Source: Algoriphagus iocasae (lineage in GTDB: Bacteria > Bacteroidota > Bacteroidia > Cytophagales > Cyclobacteriaceae). From it: 64,000 nucleotides of DNA. The position numbers and the translations under genes were made by a program. The stretch is from assembly GCF_014206875.1 (NCBI RefSeq), contig NZ_JACIJO010000001.1, positions 1,390,680 to 1,454,679 on the forward strand, read 5' to 3'. The notes beneath the pieces were generated by a model. It had not been told where the DNA came from and searched no databases. It was given only the letters and a program-made list of their open reading frames with translations. Position 1 is the first letter of the stretch; each line of letters opens with the position of its first letter. Of this stretch, positions 44,039-54,192 are shown in pieces.

Positions 44039-46822
44039 ATGACTTTTAAGCCTTTGCAGGTTTTTTCTTTAATTTTTTTGCTTCTGATCGAGTTTCAGGT
44101 AAATGCACAAATAATCCGTGGGAAGGTCATTAATTCCAAAACCAAAGAACCACTTCAATTCACCAATGTATTTATCAATAATACCACGATAGGCTCCACT
44201 ACCAATGAAAAAGGGGAGTTTCTGATTCGGTCAGATTTACCTGCTACCTTGGAGTTAGTGGCATCCTTCGTTGGCTTTCGGACCAGTACCCAAAAGTTGG
44301 AGACGAGAGGGAAAAGCTTGATTGAGGCGAATTTTGAGTTGGAACCATTAGAAAATGTTCTTACGGAAGTTGAAACCCGAAGTAAAAGAGACAAGAAATG
44401 GGAAAGACATTTGGAGCGTTTCAAACGAGTGTTTTTAGCTGTTCCTGATGATCCGATTTTCAAGGAAATGGAAATCCAAAATCCATGGGTTTTGGATTTC
44501 GAACTGATCAAAGCCAAAAGAAGCCCCAACTACATCCATGCCACAGCCGACCAACCTCTGATAGTTGAAAATAAAGCACTGGGGTTTGAAATCGAGTATT
44601 ATTTACAGGATTATCGATTTTATAAAGGCAAGTCACTTTATTATGGACTGGCTTATTTTAAAGAAATCAACTCTAAGGATTCCCTGATTCAAAAGTCAAA
44701 GGATGATCTTAAGGAAAGTTCTTATTTGGGGTCTTCGAGGCACTTTTTTAGATCCCTTTTGGTAAGAAAGGTGGAGGACGAAGGATTTATTATTTATAAG
44801 AAAAACCCTCATTTTTTTAATGAACTGAGGACAAATGTTTTGCAAGAGGAACTTGGGAAGTCTGTAGATTTTGTCTCCCAAGATTCCATTCGGAGGATTC
44901 CTCTCCGAAACGGAACCATCAGAGTGATTTTACCAGGCGATTTCGAGATTCATTATCAAAAGAAATCCTGGAGAAATGAATATTACTCGGATTATTACCA
45001 TCCTGTCAGTTGGATTACCGCACCAAAGGGCTATTTTGATGTAGATCGAAACGGGATTGTGATTGATCCGACTGAGGTAGAACTTTCTGGTTATATGGGA
45101 AGGCAGAGGCTTGGTAGGTTTTTACCATATGACTTTAAGCCTGCTGAGAATTTCGAGTCCAACTTAGCCGAAGTGGATAGTGTGGAATCTGAATTGGCTA
45201 GGTTTAATAACCTCCGGGAGAAGCCTTGGATCACTACAAATAAAAGCTATTATTATCCCGGTGAGCCTGTTTGGTTTCATGCTAAAATGCTTTATCACAA
45301 TACCTTGATGCAGGATTCCTTGAGTAGAGTTTTGTACATGGAGGTTTTAAATCCTTCTTATGAAATTGTTCAAAGAGAAACCTATTACATTAATGAAGGA
45401 GCTGTTTCAGGTGGCTTTGTCCTGTCGGATACACTGAAGCCAGATGATTACTTTATCCGCTCCTACACGAATTGGATGCGGAATTTTCCTGATCGGGACA
45501 TGACTATGCTTCCTTTGCCGATTTTAGAAAAGGATCAAATGCCAGTTTATCAAGGTCTCGTTGAACAAGAGTTTTTTGATGACCTTTCGATTTTAAAAGA
45601 GCAGAGCATCCAACAGGATTCAGGAAAACAATTTGTGGAAATTAAACTCAATTTTCTGGACCAAACTGACGAGTTTGCCGAAGCAAACTTGTCGATTTCT
45701 GTGACAGATCCTTCTTTGGTCGCTATGCTTAAGGAAAGGAAAACTTTGGAACAGGGGCTGGAATGGCTGGATGATCGTACTAAATCAGATTTTGTCCAGC
45801 TTGAGCAGTACCCGATTGAATTTGGTATTACGATTCAGGGAAGGTTTGAACGAACCAAAAAACGCTTTCCATATATCAATCCAATTACAATAGTGCAAGG
45901 TGATTTAGAGGATTATGGGATCGTAAAGACTGATTCTACAGGTTATTTCAGAGCCACAGGGTTAAATTTCACCGACTCAACCACGATTTCACTTGCGGCA
46001 ATGGATGAGAAAAACAGACCTTATGGAGCCATCGAATTGATTGAAAATACTATTCCACCTTTCAAAGGATCCTCGCCTAAATACCAATATGAAAAAGTAA
46101 AGTTTCCAGCCCAAACGATCCGATTTGATCAAAGTGGTACCTATATAGAATTAGAAGAATTTGTGAAAGAGGATGATAAATTTCAGAGATTGGAGGACTT
46201 AAATTACGGCTATGGTGAGCCAGATAGAAAAGTCACTCCTGAAGATTTGGAAAACTGGTCCGGTCAGCCTCTATGGACAGTGATAGGTATGAAATTCGGG
46301 AATGGAAAGCTAGGTAATAGTAATTATGGATTAAATGTTGGGGAACCATTGTTGATCATCGATGGACAACGATATTTCTATTTGCCTGATGAAAATGCTG
46401 AGCTAGTTGTAAATAGATATTTGACCAGCGAAGTGGAATCAATTTCAGTTTATACAACTAATACGCATGTTTTTGGGTTGGCAGGATTTGCTGGTGTGAT
46501 CATGTTTAATACTAAGAAAGGAAGTCGATTTGATAACCAATCAGAAAATCAGTTTGATTCAACTGGTTTCCAGCAGTTTAGAGTGAAAGGATTTTCCAAT
46601 AATCTGGATTTTAACCAACTGGTAAATCAAGCTTCAGGAAATCAAAAAAGACCTACAGTTTATTGGAATTCGGATGCAAAAACAGACAAAGGTGAGTTTA
46701 CTTTCAGATTTTTGCCAGCCGAAGGAGTAAGGGAGTACGATTTGCTGATAGAAGGAATGACAGATCAAGGATATCCGTTTACCAAGCTTTTCCGGATTGA
46801 TTTAAATGAAAAAAGGGACTAA
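44039..46822 (+). CDS. Large secreted protein with carboxypeptidase-regulatory-like and plug-like domains
   Basis: A 927-residue exported protein. A signal peptide (about 1-22) precedes a CarboxypepD_reg-like beta domain (about 25-110, IRGKVINSKTKEPLQFTNVF). Long regions of alpha/beta structure follow, including a macroglobulin-like segment with repeated strand patterns (about 395-660). Near the C-terminus (about 770-835) is a segment resembling a TonB-dependent plug, GEPLLIIDGQRYFY and VFGLAGFAGVIMFNTKKG. There is no beta-barrel. Such barrel-less plug proteins are found in Bacteroidota but their role is not clear; a part in outer-membrane transport or surface assembly is a guess. Confidence 0.68.
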   Translation: MTFKPLQVFSLIFLLLIEFQVNAQIIRGKVINSKTKEPLQFTNVFINNTTIGSTTNEKGEFLIRSDLPATLELVASFVGFRTSTQKLETRGKSLIEANFELEPLENVLTEVETRSKRDKKWERHLERFKRVFLAVPDDPIFKEMEIQNPWVLDFELIKAKRSPNYIHATADQPLIVENKALGFEIEYYLQDYRFYKGKSLYYGLAYFKEINSKDSLIQKSKDDLKESSYLGSSRHFFRSLLVRKVEDEGFIIYKKNPHFFNELRTNVLQEELGKSVDFVSQDSIRRIPLRNGTIRVILPGDFEIHYQKKSWRNEYYSDYYHPVSWITAPKGYFDVDRNGIVIDPTEVELSGYMGRQRLGRFLPYDFKPAENFESNLAEVDSVESELARFNNLREKPWITTNKSYYYPGEPVWFHAKMLYHNTLMQDSLSRVLYMEVLNPSYEIVQRETYYINEGAVSGGFVLSDTLKPDDYFIRSYTNWMRNFPDRDMTMLPLPILEKDQMPVYQGLVEQEFFDDLSILKEQSIQQDSGKQFVEIKLNFLDQTDEFAEANLSISVTDPSLVAMLKERKTLEQGLEWLDDRTKSDFVQLEQYPIEFGITIQGRFERTKKRFPYINPITIVQGDLEDYGIVKTDSTGYFRATGLNFTDSTTISLAAMDEKNRPYGAIELIENTIPPFKGSSPKYQYEKVKFPAQTIRFDQSGTYIELEEFVKEDDKFQRLEDLNYGYGEPDRKVTPEDLENWSGQPLWTVIGMKFGNGKLGNSNYGLNVGEPLLIIDGQRYFYLPDENAELVVNRYLTSEVESISVYTTNTHVFGLAGFAGVIMFNTKKGSRFDNQSENQFDSTGFQQFRVKGFSNNLDFNQLVNQASGNQKRPTVYWNSDAKTDKGEFTFRFLPAEGVREYDLLIEGMTDQGYPFTKLFRIDLNEKRD

Positions 46823-46831
46823 ATCCCTTTT
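46811..46831. terminator. Compact bidirectional terminator over two convergent stop codons
   Basis: An 8-bp stem (AAAAGGGA / TCCCTTTT, 5-base loop CTAAA) contains the stop codon of the plus-strand gene in its loop and reaches the stop codon of the minus-strand SDR gene. Flanking bases are A/T-rich on both sides. Confidence 0.72.
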
Positions 46832-47600
46832 ACATTCTTGCAATAGTCAAGCCTCCGTCAACATTGATGATTTGCCCTGAAGCATAGGGTAAGTCTCCTT
46901 TGACTAAAGTTGCAACTACTTGTCCAATATCCTCAGGTTTTCCGATTCTCGGTTCCAAAGTAGCTCCTTCTTGAACTAAGGTCAAATAGGTTTCACGAAC
47001 CTTTTCAATCATATCTGTATCGACAAAACCCGGACGGATTTCATATACTGCAATTCCATGTGGAGCCATTCTTACGGCCATTGTTTTTGAAAGCATCGAT
47101 AAGCTCGCTTTTGACATGCAATAAGCTGCTCTTTTCGGAGAAGCCAATTCTGCTGAAACTGAGGTAATATTGATGATGGAAATCTGAGCCGCGGGATTCG
47201 TTGCCTTTAGGTCCAACATCCATTTTGCGATTTCCTGAGTCAAGAAGAAAGTGCCCTTTTCATTGATATTCATCAAGTGATCGTAATCCTCTTCAGTTAC
47301 CTCCAAAACATCGCATCTCACCCTTGGAGCTACTCCTGCATTGTTTACCAACACATCAATTTTACCAAAATGAGCTTTCAAGCCTTCAATGATGGATTTA
47401 CGATCAGTTTTCTCTGCAATGTTTCCCTGGAGATAGACCACTTTTGAACCTAAGGATTTCAATTCCTCTAGATTTGCCTGGGCATCACTTTCAGGTCTGA
47501 TTCCATTGATTCCTAAGTCATAGCCTGCCTCAGCCAGTTTTTTTGCTATTCCAAATCCTATTCCTCTAGATCCTCCCGTTACTAATGCGACTGGTTTCAT
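46830..47600 (-). CDS. SDR family oxidoreductase (3-oxoacyl-ACP reductase-like)
   Basis: A 256-residue classical SDR. The cofactor loop [19 protein letters not shown] motif, catalytic Ser in TSVSAEL and [11 protein letters not shown] with Tyr and Lys are all present. The C-terminal GQIINVDGG is typical of the FabG/KduD group. Sequence alone would suggest a 3-oxoacyl reductase, but it ends an operon with a GH88 hydrolase and sodium symporter, which favours a sugar or uronate oxidoreductase such as a KduD-like enzyme. Its start overlaps the preceding gene by 4 bases. Confidence 0.88.
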   Translation of the reverse strand: MKPVALVTGGSRGIGFGIAKKLAEAGYDLGINGIRPESDAQANLEELKSLGSKVVYLQGNIAEKTDRKSIIEGLKAHFGKIDVLVNNAGVAPRVRCDVLEVTEEDYDHLMNINEKGTFFLTQEIAKWMLDLKATNPAAQISIINITSVSAELASPKRAAYCMSKASLSMLSKTMAVRMAPHGIAVYEIRPGFVDTDMIEKVRETYLTLVQEGATLEPRIGKPEDIGQVVATLVKGDLPYASGQIINVDGGLTIARM

Positions 47601-49042
47601 TTATTTTTTGCTGCTTTAAGTTGATCGTGTTCTTCCATCTTTTTGTAAAAAGGATCCAATGGATAGCATCCTGAGATGATTCCGTTTCTTGGAGCTGTTG
47701 TACAGTCCGAAAAAGTCCTACAGATTTTAGGTCTTTTCATATCATTTCCGGCCAATACATCCGCCGGTAAATCCGGATAACTCAATACCATTCTTCCCAA
47801 ACCAATTGAATCTGCCATTCCTTTTTGAAGGATATGCTGACCCACATTCGGTAACCATTCTTGCAGGTATGAATAAGCTGAACCCACCACATAAAATTGA
47901 GGAAAAGCCTTTTTAACTTCTGCACAAGCTTGGATTTGCCTAGCTACACCATGAAGGGGATCCTCTGGTGGATTATACCCATCAGAAGGAGGGAAGAGTG
48001 CCGGTCTTTGAATATGGGGATTGTAATAAGGACTTCCCGCTGTGGTACAAAGAAGTTCTATATCCAGGTTTTTAAGCTCGTTTAAAAACTCAAAAGATTC
48101 AGAAAGATTTTCCTTTGTTCCGGATTCATCTCCTCCAAATGCATATTTGTATCCGCCATTCATAGAAGGAATTCCTTTTCCATCTGGTCCCTCTTGAAAT
48201 GGAACCCAATCAAAAATGCTCATTCTGACACCTATTTCCAATCCCGGTGCTTCAGCTCGAATTCCTGCCACAATTTCACGAAGGAATCTCGTCCGGTTCT
48301 CAATTGATTTACCGTACTTTCCTTCCCGATCATAGGCACTTAAGAACTCATGTCCCAAATACCCATGGCAATGTTTAATATCAACAAATTTAAATCCGGC
48401 TTTTTGTGCTCTCACCGAAGCGATCACATAATCATCGATCAATTCTGAAATTTCCGGATTTGTCATGATCGGATAATCCTCTGCCAATCCAAATTTCTTG
48501 TTCAAAACTGGGTGAGAATAAAGGATCTTTGGTTCCATTTTAGTTTTGCTGTTTGGCTTGCAAAACCTACCGGAATGTGTCAGTTGAAGTCCAGTTAGCA
48601 AATCACCGGTGTTTCCAAAAGCTTCTTGATGTTCCTTTTCAACCATCTGGTAAAGCCCTTCAAATTCTGAAAGGTTTGCCTCATTCATCACTAATTGATT
48701 CGGATTTGCTCTTCCTTCATGTCTGACAGCCACTGCTTCGCATCCCCAGAGCAATTTTGCTCCGCTGATCGCAAAGTTTTTCCATCTTCTTTTTGTCAGA
48801 TCTGAAGGCTTTCCATCTTCTGTTCCATCCCAACCTTCCATTGGTAGGATGCAAAAGGAGTTTCCGATTTGATTTCCCGATTTAGTAGTATATGCTTTTG
48901 CAAAAGGAGAATCTGGTCCTGAAACAACTTCCTCATCGAAGCCTAGTTGAATATTTTCTTTCGCTAAATGCTCCCTGAAAATCTTAGCAGTTTTCAGCTG
49001 CGCGACACGAGGATATACCGGTTTGTATTTTCCACCATTCAT
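47597..49042 (-). CDS. NADH:flavin oxidoreductase (old yellow enzyme family)
   Basis: A 481-residue FMN-binding TIM-barrel protein of the OYE/2,4-dienoyl-CoA reductase family, but with only the barrel and no C-terminal flavin/NAD domain. Segments supporting this include [48 protein letters not shown] and RVSIF-like MSIFDWVPF. The C-terminal region has three cysteines in C-x5-C-x12-C spacing (KICRTFSDC...GCYPLD), where dienoyl-CoA reductases place four Cys for a 4Fe-4S cluster; one is missing, so cluster binding is doubtful. It overlaps both neighbours by 4 bases, inside an operon that appears to process uronyl sugars. Confidence 0.8.
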   Translation of the reverse strand: MNGGKYKPVYPRVAQLKTAKIFREHLAKENIQLGFDEEVVSGPDSPFAKAYTTKSGNQIGNSFCILPMEGWDGTEDGKPSDLTKRRWKNFAISGAKLLWGCEAVAVRHEGRANPNQLVMNEANLSEFEGLYQMVEKEHQEAFGNTGDLLTGLQLTHSGRFCKPNSKTKMEPKILYSHPVLNKKFGLAEDYPIMTNPEISELIDDYVIASVRAQKAGFKFVDIKHCHGYLGHEFLSAYDREGKYGKSIENRTRFLREIVAGIRAEAPGLEIGVRMSIFDWVPFQEGPDGKGIPSMNGGYKYAFGGDESGTKENLSESFEFLNELKNLDIELLCTTAGSPYYNPHIQRPALFPPSDGYNPPEDPLHGVARQIQACAEVKKAFPQFYVVGSAYSYLQEWLPNVGQHILQKGMADSIGLGRMVLSYPDLPADVLAGNDMKRPKICRTFSDCTTAPRNGIISGCYPLDPFYKKMEEHDQLKAAKNK

Positions 49043-50421
49043 AGGATATTGATACAGTTGAAAAAACTATAATAGGTTTCATTTTTTAAAGTCCTTTGTA
49101 GCAATAATGCCATTTCACGGGCATGATAATCGCCCCACATACAGGACTCGCCATATGGAGCTTTGTCTGCTTCTGGTCGGTAATCCCAGCCGTTTGGCTG
49201 ATGATAAATGCTATGCAAAATCAACCCCTGATGGGATTTTTCGGTAGAAAGGTAAGGTTCCGAAAAAAGCGATTGTGCAACCTGTATACCTGCTTGAATG
49301 TACCTTTTTGATGTTTCAGCCTCTGAATCTTTCAGAAAATTACCGATCCGGATCAAGCCCTGAGCTGCAATGCAAGCCGCTGAACTATCTACAGGTTCGA
49401 AGGCATTGTAGGGATCTGAAACACGGTTTAGGTAATTTCCCATCTTCGAAAGGCCCGGAGCTCCGGTATCCCAATAGGGGATTCCATCTGTTGGGGTATT
49501 TTGGAGGTAAAATTCTGAAGTTGCCTTGGCAGCATTTACCAATTCTTCCACCAAAGCTTTTTTGGAAATCAGGATTGCATAGTCTCCTTCATCGATTTGA
49601 TCCAATATCTCCAAAGTTTCTCCCAAGCCGCAGATTGCCCAAGCCAATCCTCTGGTCCAGGTGCTGAATCCAGTATATCCTTGCTGTGAATTTGGACAGC
49701 GGTAATTCCCGTCATTCGTATTGAATATGATTTCATGGGCAGTTCTCCCTTCAATATCATAGGAATCCCGACCATTACCATAATAGATGGAGTATTTTAT
49801 TGTGCTGAGAATATGCTGTATAGCACGCTGAATAAGAGAAATCCTTTTGTCATTTTCTCCTTGAAGTACATGTCCCAATGCATGGGAAACCACCAAGGCA
49901 CGACAGGAACGAATGGTATCTACAAATAAAGAATGTGGGCCGTTAAAGGAATAAATAAACCCACCTCCTTGGATATTTGTCCAACGCATCGCCTGAACTG
50001 CTCCACTGGCTTTTAGGGCTAGCTCGTAGAAATTTTTTTCCCAGTTGTTATTTTCAATTTTTCCTTCTTTCATCAAGCGCAACAAATTGCCATAAGTACT
50101 TACATTGTTGAACCCATGATCATGAACACCTGTGTGGGTTAGGTGAGGAGCCATTTTATGAAGGGTATTTTCTCGGCCTATCTGAAGGAATTTCTCATCT
50201 CCTGTGGCATCAAATTGCAAAAGGGCAGATCCATATTGGAAGCCTTGTGTCCATTCCGTCCAACCACGAGTTACGTACTTTCCTTTTTCTGTAAAAACAG
50301 GAGCTCCTTTTGTTGGGTCGAAAGACTCTTCGATCAACTCAATTTTTTCTCCAGAAAGCTTCCAAAATTGCTCCAATGGAGCTTTTAAATCATTTATTGA
50401 AATAGTAGAATCAAGCTTCAT
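49039..50421 (-). CDS. Glycoside hydrolase family 88 (unsaturated uronyl hydrolase)
   Basis: A 460-residue alpha/alpha-toroid hydrolase. GH88 enzymes hydrate the 4,5-double bond of unsaturated uronic acids at oligosaccharide ends made by polysaccharide lyases. Conserved segments include [16 protein letters not shown] (active-site Asp region), [27 protein letters not shown] and [17 protein letters not shown], and the C-terminal [13 protein letters not shown]. No signal peptide is present, so it acts in the cytoplasm on imported sugars. It overlaps the symporter gene by 11 bases and the oxidoreductase by 4. Confidence 0.9.
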   Translation of the reverse strand: MKLDSTISINDLKAPLEQFWKLSGEKIELIEESFDPTKGAPVFTEKGKYVTRGWTEWTQGFQYGSALLQFDATGDEKFLQIGRENTLHKMAPHLTHTGVHDHGFNNVSTYGNLLRLMKEGKIENNNWEKNFYELALKASGAVQAMRWTNIQGGGFIYSFNGPHSLFVDTIRSCRALVVSHALGHVLQGENDKRISLIQRAIQHILSTIKYSIYYGNGRDSYDIEGRTAHEIIFNTNDGNYRCPNSQQGYTGFSTWTRGLAWAICGLGETLEILDQIDEGDYAILISKKALVEELVNAAKATSEFYLQNTPTDGIPYWDTGAPGLSKMGNYLNRVSDPYNAFEPVDSSAACIAAQGLIRIGNFLKDSEAETSKRYIQAGIQVAQSLFSEPYLSTEKSHQGLILHSIYHQPNGWDYRPEADKAPYGESCMWGDYHAREMALLLQRTLKNETYYSFFNCINIL

Positions 50422-51823
50422 TTTCTTGCTTTTGGGTTCTTGAATGTGCGATCATAATGATCGAAGTGAATACAAATAGGAGAATATACATCAGAAAGTC
50501 CAGAGGTAATTCAAAGTACTTATCTGGTACTATTCCCACGATCGATAATATAAAAAAAGTCAATGCGAAAGCTGAAAGTCCGATCAATGCTTTTGGAGGT
50601 TTATTGAAAATAACCGCGCCTAAAACTACTGGAGCAATCATGGATGTCCCGGCAAAACTTACCCTTGCCAGCAATACCAATTCATCGCTCATGTAAGTAG
50701 AAAATACCAATACGATCATTGAAAATACCAGAATTGAAATCTTGGTCACAGTCATATTGGATTTGTCTGTTCCTCCTAATAAACTTCTCAGTTCGGTTCC
50801 CAAGGCAAAAATCTGCGCATTGGTGGTAGAAAGACAGGCCGCAAATAGTCCGACTACTGCCAAAGCTGCTACGGGTACGGCCTGATCAAATAACAAAGCC
50901 TGACTAAGGAAATCAGCGGTACTGGCATCTGGATATTTGATGGCTCCATAGAGTCCGATAAATGCCGTTGGGAGAATCACCAAAATCGCGAAAATCCCAA
51001 CTGCGTATGCCATTCGATGGACAGATTTCAAGCTTTTCATCACCACCAGACGCGTTGTGAATTGAGGTTGAGAAACAGGAATCAGTACAATTGCTATGGC
51101 TGAAGCAATCAGAAATGGACTTGAAAACAATCCATTTGGCCCGGGAAGAGAAAGTAATTCTTTGTTGGATGCAGCTACTTGGGCAATGCCATCTTCCAAA
51201 CCGCCCGCCATTTTCAGGCAGGTTAAACCAATAATCCAAATAACAGCAAGCATGATTACTCCTTGAATTGCATCACTGTACACAATGGCTTTCAATCCAC
51301 CAATTTCAGAATAGATCAGCATGATGAAAACCAATAAAGCCGACCAGGACCAGTAGGGGAGCATTCCTGGAAATGCTGCATCGAGAAAAATAGAGATTCC
51401 CCGAATTTGAATCGCTACATAAGGAATCAGAAATAAGAAAGCACTGGCAAATACCAGATAGCCAGCGAAGGAGTTTTCATAACAAGTTTTTACCAATCCA
51501 GCGATGCCTTTATAACCTCTGAGGGTAGCTCGCTTTCTTAATGCATATCCAAACCAGATGAGGAAAAAGACCATCAGTGCATCTGAAAGTGCTAGGAATA
51601 TCCAAGCGCCCACACCGTGGGAGCGGAAGAAATCCGGCATTCCCATAAATGTAAAAGCACTAAAAAGTGCAGCAGAGAAAGTCAGAAAACCTAAGATGGT
51701 TCCAATGTTGGATCCTGCGAAAATAAAATCATCCGAAGTCCTGTCTTTGCGGTAAGAGCGATAGGACGCATATCCTAGCATGGCCAGGAAAATGCCAAAG
51801 AAAAACAACAACCAACCGATCAT
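50411..51823 (-). CDS. Sodium:solute symporter (SSS family)
   Basis: A 470-residue membrane protein with about 13 helices of the SSS family. Helices start after GWLLFFFGIFLAMLGY; SAALFSAFTFMGMPDFFRSHG and the glycine-rich segments around helix 5 are typical. Family members couple Na+ to uptake of sugars, amino acids or organic acids. Its position between a small membrane protein and a GH88 gene makes unsaturated uronyl mono- or disaccharides the likely cargo, though this is inferred from context only. Confidence 0.87.
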   Translation of the reverse strand: MIGWLLFFFGIFLAMLGYASYRSYRKDRTSDDFIFAGSNIGTILGFLTFSAALFSAFTFMGMPDFFRSHGVGAWIFLALSDALMVFFLIWFGYALRKRATLRGYKGIAGLVKTCYENSFAGYLVFASAFLFLIPYVAIQIRGISIFLDAAFPGMLPYWSWSALLVFIMLIYSEIGGLKAIVYSDAIQGVIMLAVIWIIGLTCLKMAGGLEDGIAQVAASNKELLSLPGPNGLFSSPFLIASAIAIVLIPVSQPQFTTRLVVMKSLKSVHRMAYAVGIFAILVILPTAFIGLYGAIKYPDASTADFLSQALLFDQAVPVAALAVVGLFAACLSTTNAQIFALGTELRSLLGGTDKSNMTVTKISILVFSMIVLVFSTYMSDELVLLARVSFAGTSMIAPVVLGAVIFNKPPKALIGLSAFALTFFILSIVGIVPDKYFELPLDFLMYILLFVFTSIIMIAHSRTQKQENEA

Positions 51824-52032
51824 GGCTTCTTTGGATCTTCGAATGGAAATAATTTGGAGCCCATAAAAGTAGCAAATACCAGCAAAATGGTAATTAACAA
51901 GCCGGTCCAGAATATATAGGGAACTGAACCTAGGCTAGGTTCGGCTTGATTTTCCTTAAATATGAATAAAAAAGATCCTGCTGTAAGAATGATAACAAGC
52001 AAGACCAGAAGGTTCCAGGATTTGGATTTCAT
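51820..52032 (-). CDS. Small two-helix membrane protein preceding the symporter
   Basis: A 70-residue protein with two membrane helices (about 8-26 and 42-60) and a short charged C-terminus. It overlaps the symporter start by 4 bases (ATGA-type). Small membrane proteins of this kind often accompany SSS transporters and may assist assembly or activity. No named domain is recognised. Confidence 0.75.
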   Translation of the reverse strand: MKSKSWNLLVLLVIILTAGSFLFIFKENQAEPSLGSVPYIFWTGLLITILLVFATFMGSKLFPFEDPKKP

Positions 52033-52063
52033 GGTTTGGGGTTTAATGTAATTTGGTAAGAAG

Positions 52064-52079
52064 ACGTTTGATCAGACGT
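52064..52079. promoter_or_regulatory. Near-perfect palindrome, candidate operator of the GH88 operon
   Basis: ACGTTTGATCAGACGT pairs with its reverse complement at all but one symmetric position. It lies 32 bases upstream of the first operon start codon and also contains two copies of GACGTTT 12 bases apart (52063-52081). It has the size of a LacI- or GntR-type regulator site. Confidence 0.45.
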
Positions 52080-52253
52080 TTAGATCAAGAACGGCTTAAA
52101 ATAGCAATTATAGTTTTAATAGCTAGCCTGAACAGTCTGTGAATCTTTGGCTGGAAATGATAATTCACGGAATCGATTTCTTAAAAATAGAATTTGAGTG
52201 AATACCCTGAAGTAAGAGGGATGTTTTACAGTTTTTACTTTACGATTAGATGG

Positions 52254-53462
52254 TCAAACCCTTGCCGCAGATTTTCTATTGGGAATTAGCTTTTTGTAAG
52301 AAAAACACCTCCATAACCATTCAATAGGGCCAAATTGGAAATAGTTAAGCCAAGCTTTGCTGTAGATTAGTTGGATAATAAAGATGATAATTGCTAGTAA
52401 AAATGTCTGGGGTGGGCTTAGTTTTTCATAAAGTTGAAAGCCTAATGAGGAAAAAATAATTAGCCCAAAAACACTTTGCATCAGGTAGTTGGTCAATGCC
52501 ATCCGCCCGGGAAATTGTAAGGGGGAAAGCCATTTTTTCATAGAGGTGAAATACCATAAGTAAGCCAAAAGCCAAAGATAAAATAATCCAAAATACAAAT
52601 CAGATAAGTACATGATTTTGAATAAGATAGGTCTTAGTACTTCATCTCTATAAATAGATGTATTTGGTAAGAAAAAAATAAAGAACACCCGATATAAATT
52701 ACTGATAATCATAAGAATGATTATTGCTGTTTTTGTAGTGGAAATGAAATTTTTCAGGTCTTTTTGAATTTGATTTTTACCGAAATAAACTCCTAGTAAA
52801 AACATACCGAATGCCAAAGGAGCCAGATAGGTGAATAACAAGGGAATGTTTGCCAGGTATTCATTTACTCTGAATTTGATGGAATCGATATAAGGACCAT
52901 TTCGCAAGATTTGGGTAATCTTTTCGGATGGGTAAGATTCCAGAAAGGTTTCAGGTGAGAAATTAAGAATATTGAAAAACCAAAATGCAATAGGCTCATA
53001 AAAAGGAAATAGAAGCGTCGCTACAGACAAGATGAGTATCCATTTATTTGGCAAGGGAAGAATAATTAAAATCAGCAATCCTAGAATTGCATAGAGATGA
53101 ATTACATCCCCATTCCATAGAAATAGGATATGAAATAAGCCTACCATAAAAAGGAAGCACATTCTCCTTAAGAAAAAATGAATCCCTTGAGAGTTTTTCT
53201 GGCCAATTTTCAATGCTTGCATGGATATGCCTAAACCGAATAAAAAGGAGAAAATCGGAAAGAATTTACTGTAGAAAAAAAGTTGTTGGACCCTAAAAAT
53301 TAAGAGATCTATGTCGCGATTCCATTGAGATCCAAAACTTTCTTGGTTTGGAAATGCACAGTTCATGATCTCTATGTTGACTACGAAAATCCCGAAAACT
53401 GCAAATCCTCTGAATATATCTAATACTTCGATTCTATCACTTTGTGATATGGGTTGGCTCAT
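52254..53462 (-). CDS. DUF418 family membrane protein (YeiB-like)
   Basis: A 402-residue polytopic membrane protein with about 10 helices. The opening RIEVLDIFRGFAVFGIFVVNI and the C-terminal segment FPGRMALTNYLMQSV are DUF418 hallmarks. The family, including YeiB, is related to acyltransferases but has no settled substrate. It stands alone with a 94-base gap on one side and a 221-base gap on the other, and no operon partner is evident. Confidence 0.87.
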   Translation of the reverse strand: MSQPISQSDRIEVLDIFRGFAVFGIFVVNIEIMNCAFPNQESFGSQWNRDIDLLIFRVQQLFFYSKFFPIFSFLFGLGISMQALKIGQKNSQGIHFFLRRMCFLFMVGLFHILFLWNGDVIHLYAILGLLILIILPLPNKWILILSVATLLFPFYEPIAFWFFNILNFSPETFLESYPSEKITQILRNGPYIDSIKFRVNEYLANIPLLFTYLAPLAFGMFLLGVYFGKNQIQKDLKNFISTTKTAIIILMIISNLYRVFFIFFLPNTSIYRDEVLRPILFKIMYLSDLYFGLFYLWLLAYLWYFTSMKKWLSPLQFPGRMALTNYLMQSVFGLIIFSSLGFQLYEKLSPPQTFLLAIIIFIIQLIYSKAWLNYFQFGPIEWLWRCFSYKKLIPNRKSAARV

Positions 53463-53556
53463 CCATTCGTATAATTAGAAAAGCTAAAATGGGTAAATAA
53501 TTATTGTTGAGCGAATATTGAAAAGTAAAACTTTGGCAAAAAATCAGAGAATACTA

Positions 53557-54042
53557 CTATGCAGCGCTAGACAATGCTATATGCAAATTGATCGCATAGC
53601 CACAGTAAAGTAAAAGTTCATGGATATCGACTGACTCCAAAGATTGTAAGATATCTATTTGATAATCTGTTTTTATCTTTCGCCAATTTCTATTTGCTAT
53701 GAAATTTAAAACAGGATTTCCTTTATCATCTTTTACTGTGAAATCGGATTTCCAGACTCCAGTTCTGTTTAGACTGAAGATGAATTTCACTCCTTCCTGG
53801 TTCTCAAACTGGATTTTCATTTTGCCTTTCCAAGACATGGAAATATCTCCTATCTTCCTTCCATGTCTCTTGATATCGGCACTGGAATTAAATAAACCCT
53901 TAGGTTTAATTTCAATTTTTTGGTGATCGAGATAAGTTTCGGCCTTGCCTAGAAACCAATTGGTATACTTCAGTTTCACCACTTCTTTATGTTCATCCAC
54001 CAACTTAAAACTGCCGTTTCCTGAAATCGAAATAAGGTTCAT
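53557..54042 (-). CDS. Protein of unknown function, beta-rich (161 residues)
   Basis: From the ATG at 54042 this is a 161-residue cytoplasmic protein of alternating hydrophobic strands, ending in a more helical segment. The strand pattern (VVKLKYTNWFLGKAETYLDH and NGxxVGxIxxxWxGKxxI-like stretch) resembles the tubby/LURP-one-like phospholipid-scramblase fold, but I would not rely on that. There is no signal peptide. The gene is monocistronic by position. Confidence 0.55.
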   Translation of the reverse strand: MNLISISGNGSFKLVDEHKEVVKLKYTNWFLGKAETYLDHQKIEIKPKGLFNSSADIKRHGRKIGDISMSWKGKMKIQFENQEGVKFIFSLNRTGVWKSDFTVKDDKGNPVLNFIANRNWRKIKTDYQIDILQSLESVDIHELLLYCGYAINLHIALSSAA

Positions 54043-54192
54043 AGTCAATTGGGTTTAAATAAAATATGGGATAGACTACCTTAAATTACGTGAATTTAAA
54101 GCTTGAGTTATTCCACTGGTCATTTTTGGAAGGGTTTTTAGACCAAAAAATAGTATCATCGCGACTAGAAATTATTTAACCCAAATTATAAT

